Positions 25,392-35,262 of a stretch of 64,000 bases of DNA are shown piece by piece. Positions within the stretch are counted from its first letter, which is position 1, and every line of letters starts with the position of its first letter. The DNA is from Trileptium ribeirensis. Lineage: Eukaryota; Nematoda; Enoplea; Enoplida; Thoracostomopsidae. The position numbers were made by a program, and so were the translations under genes. The DNA is taken from positions 62,001-126,000 of the forward strand of contig JASANE010028048.1 in NCBI GenBank assembly GCA_030248225.1, read 5' to 3'. Below the pieces are notes generated by a model. It was not told where the DNA came from. It did no database searches and saw nothing but the letters and a program-made list of their open reading frames with translations.

Positions 25392-26775
25392 GTATTTCTG
25401 ACCTCAACGTATTAATTCAAATACCGCAACAAAGAGCCCAATCCAATGTAAATAAAATCACTTGGCATAACTATTATCTAGCATGCGAGGGTGAAACAGA
25501 GCGAGCGTGGATAAATTTATAAGTTATCATTTTGTGTAACCACCTGTAACAGGTTGCGTTTGATGTATATATACAACCCTAAAACCACGAGCATATTGAA
25601 TGTAAACCTCGTCCACCCTATATACGTGCTACACTTTATATACCCAAGTAATCGTATTCAGCGTCGATATACACCTATATATAAACGATTATTGATGCCA
25701 TGCACGCAAAACATAAGCTAACACATGAACACTGACCAAGTTTTTTTTAGTTTTTTCTGTATAGCCAATTGGCTAAAACCACCAAAATTTTTTAGCCAAT
25801 CCAAAAATTTTTAGCCGAATTCCCAGAACTCGCATTTGCATCAGGGAAATTTGCACTAGAAAAATTTTGGGAACGGTTGTGGTGACAAGTGCCAGAAACA
25901 GGTATATATACACTATATATATATACTAGAACCTGGCGACATGCCAAGTGTATGAATTCGGAGAAATGAGAAACTGTAACGTTAAAATACAGTGGAACAA
26001 CTCATTAAAATACATTCCTGTTACGAAACAAAGATGTAACTCAACAAAAAATATTTATTAATCTGCTGTTCAATAAGGCATAGATGCAGCAGAACTGGTA
26101 GTCAGATATATAATACGCACCCTACGAGGGTTAACTCTACCTCAGAACTGCTTACAAATCGTGAACTACATATGTATGTAATCTATGTATACATAAGAAT
26201 ATTAACAAAAGCACAGTAGCACAGAAAACAAACTGAATTTGCTACAGACTGCATGTCACTCGTCCCTTTCGCACCACTCGCCTTGTCTCACCTATTGATA
26301 TAACTACCTCGACATGAAGAGATACGTTTAAATACAGTGAAGATTTGAAATCAGCACCCACGAAGCAACAAGCAAACAAATCTATTAATGTATTAATATA
26401 TTATTTTACATACAATTATTTTGAGCCACAAATCTATTAATATATCGTTAGAATGGTAATATCACAGTAGAATGGTAATATAACAAAAACCATCGTATTA
26501 AGCGCAAAACTCATACATTCATCAATTTTTAAATTTTTTCCAAAATTTCGGCAGAAAATTGGGCAGCGACAGCGAATGCTGCAGGACTTTGCAACATACT
26601 TTGCCTAGAACCCCTGAGTTAGCTCATAGGCACACCTTAGGAGTAAAATATACTTATGTGTTTATAGCTACATACTCAAAATTTAAATCCGATTCTACTG
26701 TTAAATTTCCTTTTTTGGGGGTTAAAATTCAAATACTCAGGGATAGAAACCAACCTTCCGCCAAAACGCTAGGGT
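25392..26775. other. Unassigned AT-rich DNA
   Basis: TTTTTAGCCAATCC-like words near 25.75 kb recall the 12.55-kb stretch. No gene or complete element recognised. Confidence 0.35.

Positions 26776-26834
<59 letters not shown>
26776..26834. repeat. (TAG)n microsatellite, read as (TAC)n 3' tail on the minus strand
   Basis: About 19 uninterrupted TAG units. On the minus strand they read (CTA/TAC)n directly after AATAAACGTATA, the expected layout for the 3' end of the CR1-like element that follows. Confidence 0.9.
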
Positions 26835-27109
26835 TACGTTTATTAGAAAGTGCTAACCAATAACACATATTATGAAAAGGTGCAAAATGTAACGTGTTCA
26901 TATTCCAATCAGTTTTGTTTTATTTTTTCGCTTAGTACTTTAATCAATTTTCAGCTTCAATTAAAAGAACATGAAAGAGAACATAAAAATTAAACGACCT
27001 GACTACTGACATGCCATCAATCGAGGCTGAAACAAAGCAGCTTCATGTACGTTTAAAGATATGACAGAATACGAAATCAATAAAAACAATGCACCATATA
27101 ACTGACAAA

Positions 27110-27555
27110 AAATGGCCGGGGGAGGACCGAGGTGGTCATGTAAAGCTCCAGCCCCTCAGTTTACTAGATCAATCCAGGCCTTTAACAAGGTTGTTAAACT
27201 TGATAACGCTACCGCTGACGATAATGAGATTTGGGAGGGAATTCCAAAGTGAAGCAAAGCGATAAGTGAAACTATTTCGAACCGTCTCAGTCGAAGCAAA
27301 AGGTATGTGCAGTTTTCGACAGTTGGACCGTGGACCCACATAGACTCTGGGCTGAAAGAAATCGCCTGAGTCAATGTCTACTTTGCGGTTTATAATCTTA
27401 TAGCCCAGATTCAGGTCAGCGCGGAGACGCCGTACGTAATTCAAGGCTCTCCAAACCAAAAACGCTTAGCCTTTCAGTATAAAACAGATGGGTCATATGA
27501 GGTATTCGCTTAGTAAATTTTCTTTGAACACGCTCCACGCATAATATCGATGTCT
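27110..27555 (-). pseudogene. C-terminal part of the CR1-like reverse transcriptase
   Basis: From the TTAA inward, the minus strand gives VERVQRKFTKRIPHMTHLFY, then ERLSVFGLESLELR, one frame change and stop, and then LRADLNLGYKIINRKVDID. It ends with RFASLWNSLPNLIIVSGSVI and FNNLVKGLD. This is the normal order for the region after the polymerase domain in CR1-like proteins. It joins across the piggyBac element to LEYGSPVWSPYLL at about 29,990-30,020. Confidence 0.8.
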
Positions 27556-27686
27556 TTAACCCATTTATGGCCTAAATTTTTTCAAAGTATTTATGAATCT
27601 GTAACGGTGCAAACTAACTTGAAAAAACTATTTATTGATAAAAAATGAAGAACGTGACATTTTTTACAAATTTTGGGCAGTTTTAT

Positions 27687-27733
27687 GATGATCGGAAATC
27701 CGATCATTGTTCATGAATGGGTACGGGGTTTAT
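27687..27733. repeat. piggyBac subterminal inverted repeat, left arm
   Basis: It contains the palindrome TGATCGGAAATCCGATCA (27,689-27,706), then CATGAATGGGTACGGGG. It is inverted relative to 29,578-29,623, and the same palindrome recurs just inside the right terminus at 29,954-29,971. Confidence 0.8.
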
Positions 27734-27833
27734 CGACATGTGGATATATAAAATTTTCGCAAAACATCATAAAATAAATGCAAAGAAGAACAATAAATGA
27801 CATATTAACGACCAACAGATTCAATATTTAACG

Positions 27834-29421
27834 CTAATTGTCCGTATGGAACAGTTTGAAACATTTATCATGCAGGTAAACATTGCATTTTTCACATTTC
27901 CGGTCTGTATTCTTTTTGCAAAAGGCGCATCGGAGCTCACGTGTATCAATAACGATCCAATGATCAATAGAGTCAAATCGAATGTCCCCAGTCACCCTTT
28001 TGTCAACTGCTTTTAGAGTTTTTGGCCCAGTAGTGCTCCTTGGGGTTCCATATTTCCGAAGATATGAGCTCACGATATAACGAGTGAATTGTAGGAGATC
28101 CATCTGAGATTCGGTCGCAACTTCGCGTTGTAGTATCCAGGCATTCTGAACTGCAGAATTTAAAGAAAATCCAAACAATGGTCACCACCATTTTTTCCCT
28201 CGTATTCCAATTCGCAGATTATTGATGTTCTGGTCCAATCTGTCAACTCCGCCCATGTAACGGTTGTATTGTGCGATAATATTCGGTTGCTGCTTGTACC
28301 GGTACGATAGTCGAACGCACCTCTTTCTTTTTTCGCCAATTCTTTTCCAGCTATGATGGGACATTTCTCAATGCGATTGCTCATTACTGTTCCAGTATAG
28401 TGGTAACCACGATATTTCAGTTGATCCGTTAGCTTCAAAACTCTGAATACACTTTGAAAGATATATCTTGTGGTAACTCAGAAAGTAGATTTAGGACAAC
28501 CGAAGCGCCGAGACCAAGAGACTTATCAATAACAGCGACTGCTGAAGCGCCTTGATACGGTTCAAACTGAATCAAATATCCTAACCGTCTGCACAACGAC
28601 CATATCTTGTAGCCGACTCGAATAGGCTTTCCGCGAAGCGTCTGCTTTGTGCCATGTCGACCGAAATATGGCACCATACTCTCATCGATAGGTCCTTTCC
28701 AAGTTAGCATTGTTCAAATACTTTTCATTCAGCTTATTTATTAGAGGTCTTACTTTAGAAAATTTACATTTTCTGCTAAGGTATTATTGTCAGAGCAATG
28801 GGCGTACTTTTTCAAAGTCTCGAATCTTTTCAAACGTATCGCGTCACTGACCGTTTCATTGTATGTTTCCGAACCGACCTCCCACCACATTCGCCAGCGG
28901 GGCACCTTGAGGTAACCCGATAGAAGTAGAATCGCCAAGAAACACCGAATTTCATTTTTACGAGTGTTGAAAGTGTGATCATCGCATTGTTGAGCGTATA
29001 TCGTGAACATGTCTGCTAGAAACTCACAAACTTCGTCGTCAAAAAATATTTCGAAAAAGTTGCATGGGATCTGGTTATCCATTGTGAAAGTTTTCACGGC
29101 AGTGTTACCATTCATGGTTGCCTCAGACAAGTCTGATCTTTCCCATTGGCGCATAGGCTGTGTTGTCTTTGTCCTTTTTATGAAAGGTGATTTTGGTTGA
29201 GTTGGACGTTCAACTTCAGGTTCCGAGTCTGACTCGTCGGCTGAAACGCTTTCCATCAATTGTTCGTTGTGGCCGTGTCGCACGATTGACACTTCCACAG
29301 GAGCTGCCAACTGTCCCCCGCTGAGATTATTGTAAGTTCCACCCTCGTCCTCTTCTCCGGAATCCTGCTCACTTTCCGCTTGATCATTTGGAGGCTGAAT
29401 GTAAACGTCAGCAGCGTCCAT
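27834..29421 (-). pseudogene. piggyBac-family transposase (DDE_Tnp_1_7), broken
   Basis: The N-terminal 223 codons (29,421-28,750) are open: an acidic leader rich in D, E and S, then FFEIFFDDEVCEFLADMF, FLAILLLSGY and RWRMWW, typical of the family. Frame changes follow near 28,745 and 28,705. PIDESMVPYFGRHG holds the first catalytic Asp and RGKPIRVGYK follows. FKVY then jumps to KLTDQ...YTGTVMSNRIEKCP, so the block that normally carries DNFFTS and the second catalytic Asp is missing. YNRYMGGVDRLDQ keeps the third Asp. The end has a cysteine-rich region (CAFCKKNTDRKCEKC, CFKLFHTDN). The enzyme would cut and paste DNA at TTAA; this copy is inactive through frameshifts and loss of a catalytic residue. 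Confidence 0.92.
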
Positions 29422-29577
29422 TGAGTCGTCATCTTCCTAACATCTGCAGAACTTCCGCCACTGAGTATCTGAAAATATCAATTAACTTAATATATTTAAT
29501 AAAAAAATGTGTTATTTAGCCAATTGATAAAGAACATAGCTATATACGGATGGCATTATTGCAATATATTTGATTTT

Positions 29578-29623
29578 ATAAACCCCGTACCCATTCAAGG
29601 ACATTGATCGGATATTCGATCAT
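29578..29623. repeat. piggyBac subterminal inverted repeat, right arm
   Basis: ATAAACCCCGTACCCATTCA leads into GGACATTGATCGGATATTCG. It mirrors 27,687-27,733 with a few mismatches; the central palindrome is TGATCGGATATTCGATCA. It lies about 360 bp inside the right terminus, just upstream of the transposase start. Confidence 0.8.
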
Positions 29624-29989
29624 CAGAAATTAGCGAGTAATTACCGAAAACTACCAAAGGCTACAAAACTTCAATTAATATACCAATGACACCTAATCAA
29701 TTTAGTATAAAACCAGCAAGAAATAAGTTCGATATCTTAGAAACATAATTCGGCAAACTTACTTTTCTCGATTCATTTCGCGAGCAAAATCAGACATAGA
29801 AATTTCAATTACGCAAATAGGTATTACTATAGAAATATAAATGTCTGAAAAATATCTATGCACACAACAATAAGTCAGCCACTAAGCACTAAAATAAAAC
29901 AGTGCTATATAGCGTTCGATGTGAATCCGGTCAGTAGTGGTGGATTAACCTAATGATCGGAAATCCGATCACTGTCCTAAAATGGGATA

Positions 29990-31328
29990 AGGAGATAGGG
30001 AGACCATACAGGCGAACCATACTCAAGAATAGGCCGAACATAAGTTGCAAACATTTTCACTAAAAAGTCCTTTGATCGACAGCTAAAAGTTCTAAAGATA
30101 TGGGAAGCGACAAAATGACCTCTCTTGACAACATTTACAGCAGTGGAAAGAGAACTTTTGATCCGCTGAAATTTCAAACCCGAGATCAGGAAAGCTGTTT
30201 ACCACTTCTAGTTCAATTCCACTAAATAAATAGATTGGCAGTTCGTCTGATTTTGGACCGAAAACCAGTACTGAACATTTATGAGCACCTACATTTAACT
30301 GCCATACAGAGGCCCAAGTAGAAGCATTTACCAAAGCGGTTTACAATGCCTCGGAAAAAGAACAATCAGACGCTATTTCTGTAAAAAATTTTGCATCATT
30401 TGCAAAGAGTGCAACTTCGCAATTTAGCAAAGTATCTGGAAGGTCATTTATATAAACGAGGAAGACAAGTGGTCCCAGAACTGAACCTTGCGGGGCACCG
30501 CTATTTACCCTGGCGCTGTATGACGCTACGCCGTCAACAAAATTTGTTTGACAACGGTAACTCAATACCATTTTGTCATAGTAGATACGACATTTGTTGT
30601 CGTTGATTTCTTTGGCAAAGATCCGTGCTGTAATTTGCTAATAAGACTGTGTCGGTTTAAAGTTACATGGACTAGAATTATCTCCCTTACGCTTATAGAG
30701 CGGAATAACTCTTGCATCAAGCCACTTCGAGTACGGTGGGTAAGGACTCTTCGACTAATGACTCGTTGAAAATGAGCATCAGTGGTTCCGTTATATAAGA
30801 AGCTGATCTTTTCAAAATAACTGGTGGTAGTAGATCTGGACCAGCTGAAGTCTTGTCGGCAACTTCTTTAGCGCAGAATGAATTTCATTTTCATTTATAA
30901 TAATGTTATTAAGCTTCTCCTGAGTTCTAAAAAGAAAATAAGGAAAGACCTCATCATCAGCTGTGAATACAGAGCAAAACTGCTGTTGCAAAGCATCAGC
31001 CCTTTTCTTGGGGCGAGAAAGCGAATCCATCTAAATGTTTCAAAGGTAGAATAGTACTAACGGACGTAAATTTGGAATTTACGTGCTTGCAAAAGCGAGA
31101 TGTGTTCCGTGAAATTAAAATGTTCCACTCGGATTTCCTGATTTCCTCTTGTAACAATGTTTTTGCACAACTTGCAGATCTTTTATAAGCAGCTAGATCA
31201 TTGGGTGTGCGGGAAATTTTGTATTTCCGCCAGAATGCAAGTTTATTTTTATACGTATGCCCTTCGCAATTGAAATCTGTACTTGCGACTAGATCGCCTG
31301 TAAAGTAAAAGTCAGTTAGTCCCATCAC
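29990..31328 (-). pseudogene. CR1-like reverse transcriptase, N-terminal and core part, decayed
   Basis: In reading order: a linker (FWRKYKISRTPNDLAAYKR; ILISRNTSRFCKHVN), then FCSVFTADDE, ALKKLPT, ARVIPLYKRKGD and LQHGSLPKKSTTTN. Next come NSGAPQGSVLGPLVFLVYIN, the catalytic motif as FANDAKFF, CSVLVFGPKS and LEYGSPVWSPYLL. Two core lesions are visible. The stretch between the TTTN motif and LSYRCQTNF, which should hold motif A with its Asp, is deleted. FADD has become FAND. Several frame changes break the ORF. It was inactive before or after the piggyBac insertion; the order cannot be told. Confidence 0.85.
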
Positions 31329-31788
31329 TAGTCAGTTAGCCTCTGCCAAAACGGCTGTGATTGCCATTCAACCCTCCATGAAAGAGCTCAGTCGCTCTGC
31401 CAAAATCTTGGGAGCCCAAGCGCTTTACCCCTGAACGTCTCAGGGGAACCCTTGAATTAATATTTGATATTACCTTGGGTAGACCGGTTCCCACGGTTTT
31501 CTGCACCGCACCCGTTTCAAACCACGTTGCTTTATTTTAAAAATAATTTAAAATTATAAGCAATAAGTGGGTTTTTACTGTAGATACACTTATATTTATA
31601 CAAATTTGACAAAGCGGCAAGAAAAAAGTTAAAAACTGCAGAAGTGTTCGAACTATCACCCGAACACTGCTTTAATATAATTTATTCAGTCGGAGAAGCA
31701 TAGTGCGCGGCTTAGATTCTCGCTACTATGGTAATGTATAATGAAATGTGAACGATCGGCTACAGTACGTATATGGTAGGTTAAAAAC
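31329..31788. other. Unassigned DNA upstream of the truncated CR1-like element
   Basis: A perfect 7-bp hairpin (CCCCTGA-ACGTC-TCAGGGG) lies near 31,428. No coding signal. Confidence 0.35.
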
Positions 31789-32919
31789 CAGGGAGTAACC
31801 GGAATTCCGGTTCCGGCGAAGGGCAAAAACCATACCGGAACCATAATTCCGGTTTAAAAATTTTGTTTGAAATTTTCCACGTTTTTTGCTTCATCCTGTA
31901 ATCCAAACATATGTAATATATATTATACAATGATCAAGCTCCAATACAACTAAGCAAAAGAAAAGATTAACTAACCAATTTGCCGTGTGAAACGTAAGTA
32001 GGGCACATAATTAAAGCAGGAATTTTTCATAACCTGCAGGAGTTTGTTAAATCAAAGCCAGGTGGATGTTTGTAGCAGCTATCTTACACATCCAGAAGTC
32101 TGTGGGATATGTTTGAATTGAACCGGTCCAACTCGGTAACAGAGTATGGCTTACGCAGAAGTGCTTAGGGTATGCTTGGCTAATATAAATTGCGTCAAGC
32201 ACCCGCCAGTGCGCTTGTAATCTTGGTAAATCAGTCTAAATTGAAGTAAACTAACGTTATCTGCAACGCAGCTAGAAACTGCTTTCTTGGCAATGAACTG
32301 TATTTATTGAAACTATGCGAGCAGCATCACAGTGTGTCTCATTTATAGCATTCTCATTAGAAAGTTATCATCATTATGATCTAACTGACGGGCACTGTTT
32401 GTCCAACGCTAGCCTAAACAGTGTCTCTGACCACTGATCAGAAAATTACCTTCTATCTATTATTTCCTCTTAGAATCATATAAACCAGTAATTTTAAGTT
32501 TCCTACAGAAGAACATGCAACAAACGTATGTGTAGCAAAGGGAGGGACTGGAGACTAAGTGAAAGTGTGTATTCTACGCTCCAAGTTTTGTAAGCACATT
32601 CGATTTGACACAGTATACGCAATGGTGTGTAGTGGAAGACATTTATTGCTCTAAATGTCCAAAAACCGACATATTTGATCGATAAATAAACATTCTTAGC
32701 TTCCTCAGTCTCTTTAAAGTTTCAGAAAGGCAATAATACCATCGCAATACATTAAGTTTAATGTAAAAGTTCTTTTTAATGCATTTTAAATCCACTATAT
32801 ATACCTTCATTTCTTCCATCATCTGTTTTACTATATATAAATTTTGAAGACCAGGTTCCGGTTCCAGTGGACGGTTCCGGTTGCTGGTTCCAGTAAATTT
32901 CTGTTCCGGTTATTCCCTG
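31789..32919 (+). mobile_element. hAT-like TIR element H1 (CAGGG...CCCTG)
   Basis: The left end CAGGGAGTAACCGGAA and right end TTCCGGTTATTCCCTG are inverted repeats. CAGGG ends are common in hAT elements, but I see no matching 8-bp target duplication, so the superfamily is tentative. Both ends are rich in CCGGTTCC/GGAACCGG words. The interior has no transposase. A second copy in opposite orientation lies at 34,070. Confidence 0.65.
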
Positions 32920-34069
32920 CTACAATGTATTATATACGCACGCTCACTCGCTGCTTTTGTAGCGTGATTGCAACTCAGTACACTGCTGCCGCTTTAATTC
33001 TTACTTGCCGTTCTTCGCTAAAGCGCACTCAAATCGTAATACGGCTTGACCACTTACTAGTTGCTGCTACTATCTAATTGTGTGATATTTTCCAACAAGC
33101 TAATTTGCTTTATTAATGGTGAATATATTGGTAGGTGGTACGTTCCTCGGAGTGTTATTACTCATTGTTTACTCTTGGAGTATTCTTGCTCTCTTGGTAT
33201 GTCCCGGCAAGCATTTGTGCTGTCTTTGTTAACGTTATGGTGTGTCCCCCTCGAGTATCTTTCCTCCTTCCCAAAAGTAGAATCATTCAGAAGGTATTCC
33301 CTTGAGAGCGGCTTTCTTCACCCCTATCCCTATTGTAGAATTTCTACAATCTGCTCTCCCGGTAATCAGGATTTTTCCACTTTCCTATACCTGATTTGCA
33401 TAAATGCTGCTAATGTAATGGCATCTAGCGTTTATATCTCAAATTTTGTCTAAATTGCATAAACTTCTATATTCTATACTAAACTTCTAAAATTATTAAA
33501 ATTTCTATTAACTTTCTAAAGTTATCTAAGAAGATCTGACTGTGTTGCCTCAGAAAATTTGCATTATTTACTGGAAATAGGAAATTCGCGAATTGACTGA
33601 GGAAGAATAGACAACCTTACGCTTGAACTCTTCGGGTTAGGTGATGCGATTCAGCAGTCCGCAGATTTGGTAAAATTAGCCACTAATTCTCGAGCTCTCT
33701 AAACTTATTTGGATTTATATGCCCGTATTTGACTCAACTTGGTAGATTAGTCTCAATATGATTATCAAGTTCCTAAAATTTTTTCATTTTCATCGTTTGT
33801 TTAATTTAATTTGTCATGTTTAAAGTTTGCTCTGTTATGACTTCTTTGCAACTTAACTTCCGCATGGGGCGATACGAAGTTTGATCAATCTCGCTTTCTT
33901 AATCTTAATCTTAATGGCTATGACAACTTTGCTCTATAAATTCTCAAGTTCTTGCGGGCAATAGTTTAGCTTCGTTAACCTACCCATAGTGGTAGCCAAT
34001 AGTTTTTGGACTTATAGGTATATACGCCATCAATTTGGTAACTACCATTTCAGAGGTTTGTAGGAACAG
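32920..34069. other. Spacer between H1 and H2
   Basis: The plus strand is open for 130 codons at 33,061-33,453 but gives no family I recognise. ACTTTCTAAAGTT-like words repeat near 33.45-33.53 kb. The spacer may be host DNA or an older element. Confidence 0.35.
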
Positions 34070-35262
34070 CAGGGAATAACCGGTACCGGAACCAGCAACC
34101 GGAACCGTCCATTTAAACAGGATCTGGAACCGGAACCCGGTCTTCGAAACTTATATATAGTAAAACAGTAAAAAGAAATGAAGATACAGTGAATTTAAAA
34201 TGTATTAAAAATAACCTTTACATTAATCTTAATGTATTGCGATAGCATTATTGCCTTTCTAAAACTTTAAAGAGACTGAGAAAGCTAATAATGTTTATTT
34301 ATCGCTCAATATGTCGGTTTTAGGACACCGAGATCAAATGTTGGTTAAATGTTTTTCTGTAGGAAATTTGAAATTATTGATTTATATAGTTCTAAGAGAA
34401 AATAATAGAAGTCAATTTTCTGATCCGTAGGCATGTAGCGTTGGGCAACCCGTCAGTTAGATAATAATGATAACTTTCTAATCAAAATGCTGGAAATGAG
34501 ACAAACTGTGATACTGCTCGCAGTTTCAATAAATACAGTTCATTGCTAAGAACGCAGTTTCTGGCTGCATTGCAGATAACGTTACTTTGCTTCAATCTAG
34601 ACTGATTTACAAAGTTTCCAAGCGCAGTGGCTGGTGCTTCACGCAATTTACTGGACTCGCCATTCGCTGAAAATTTTGCCAGGAGGCATGAACCAGGGGG
34701 ACCAATTTTGCCAAGAGAAGAACGGTTAAAAACGTGTCAGAAACACTGTCAAAACGCATTTGAGAGAAAAAGCGATTTTGAAGGAAATTTTGACAAAATT
34801 TGCGCAATTTTTGGCTTCAGAACGGAATTTTAGTACAAATTTTATGTACTTTGAACCGATTGGAAACAAAAAAATTTCCCTAAAGGCGGTTAACCGGGGG
34901 AGTGCAAAAATTCGCCAGGGGCCACCTGTTCTGAAGCAGGGGAACTGAAAAATGCCAGGGCCCCCAAGACCCAATTTGGATAGCCCAGATTTATGTTAGC
35001 CAAGCTCACACCAAGTAATTCTACGTAATCCATACTCTGTTACCGAGTTGGACCGGTTTAATTCGAACATGCCCCGCAGACTTCTGAATGTGCAAAATAG
35101 CTGCTACAAGCATCGACCTGGCTTCGTTTTGTTAACAAACTCCTGTAAGATGAATAATTCCTACTGAAATTATGCGCCCTACTTACGTTTCACACCGCAA
35201 ATTGCCGATTTAAACTTTTCTTTTCCTTGGTTGTATTGGAAATTGGTCATTGTATATATATA
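34070..35262 (-). mobile_element. hAT-like TIR element H2, inverted relative to H1, 3' part cut by a pogo-like element
   Basis: It starts CAGGGAATAACCGG and follows the reverse complement of H1: AAGAGACTGAGAAAGC, GAGACAAACTGTGAT, GTTACCGAGTTGGACCGGTT, CTACTTACGTTTCACACCG. Copies are visibly diverged. The match ends at CATTGTATATATATATA, where the pogo-like element begins; the equivalent place in H1 is TAATATATATTAC. The missing end was not found beyond the pogo-like element. A T2 element interrupts it at 34,652. Confidence 0.7.
34652..34987 (-). mobile_element. T2 MITE-like element, copy C, nested in H2
   Basis: The ends are CTGGACTCGCC (from 34,651) and TAGCCCAG (to 34,988), with ATTTA directly outside both. 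H1 provides the empty site: GCAATTTATATTAGCC has a single ATTTA at the matching place. This proves a 5-bp target duplication and shows T2 moved after the H family did. It lacks about 60 bp relative to copy B. No coding capacity. Confidence 0.85.

Larger units (their letters stand above)
27560..29986 (-). mobile_element. piggyBac-like DNA transposon inserted at TTAA
   Basis: The left end is TTAA then CCCATTTATGGCC (27,556 on). The right end, on the minus strand, is TTAT then CCCATTTTAGGAC, so the TTAA copy on that side carries one change. The 2.4-kb length and the transposase inside match piggyBac. Removing the element and one TTAA joins WSPYLL to KDID in the interrupted reverse transcriptase, nearly in frame, so the site before insertion can be read directly. 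Internal inverted repeats of about 46 bp lie near each end. The transposase is broken, so the copy is inactive. Confidence 0.9.
26776..31328 (-). mobile_element. CR1-like non-LTR element, 5'-truncated, split by piggyBac
   Basis: Minus-strand reverse transcriptase sequence runs from 31,328 to about 29,990, stops at the piggyBac end, and resumes at 27,555 in the C-terminal part of the same ORF. An untranslated stretch follows, then AATAAACGTATA and a (TAC)n tail. No endonuclease or ORF1 is visible, so the element is 5'-truncated. CR1-like placement rests on the PQGSVLGP, VERVQRKFTKRI and RxSxFGLESLELR signatures and the microsatellite 3' end. Confidence 0.8.

Noticed and set aside
26559..26846. 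ORF ending in a poly-valine tract
   Set aside because: The valines are a translation of the (TAG/GTA)n microsatellite, which belongs to the 3' end of the CR1-like element.
31789..35262. Treating H1, spacer and H2 as one large palindromic transposon
   Set aside because: Each copy has its own CAGGG-type end and the arms are well diverged; two independent insertions explain it more simply.
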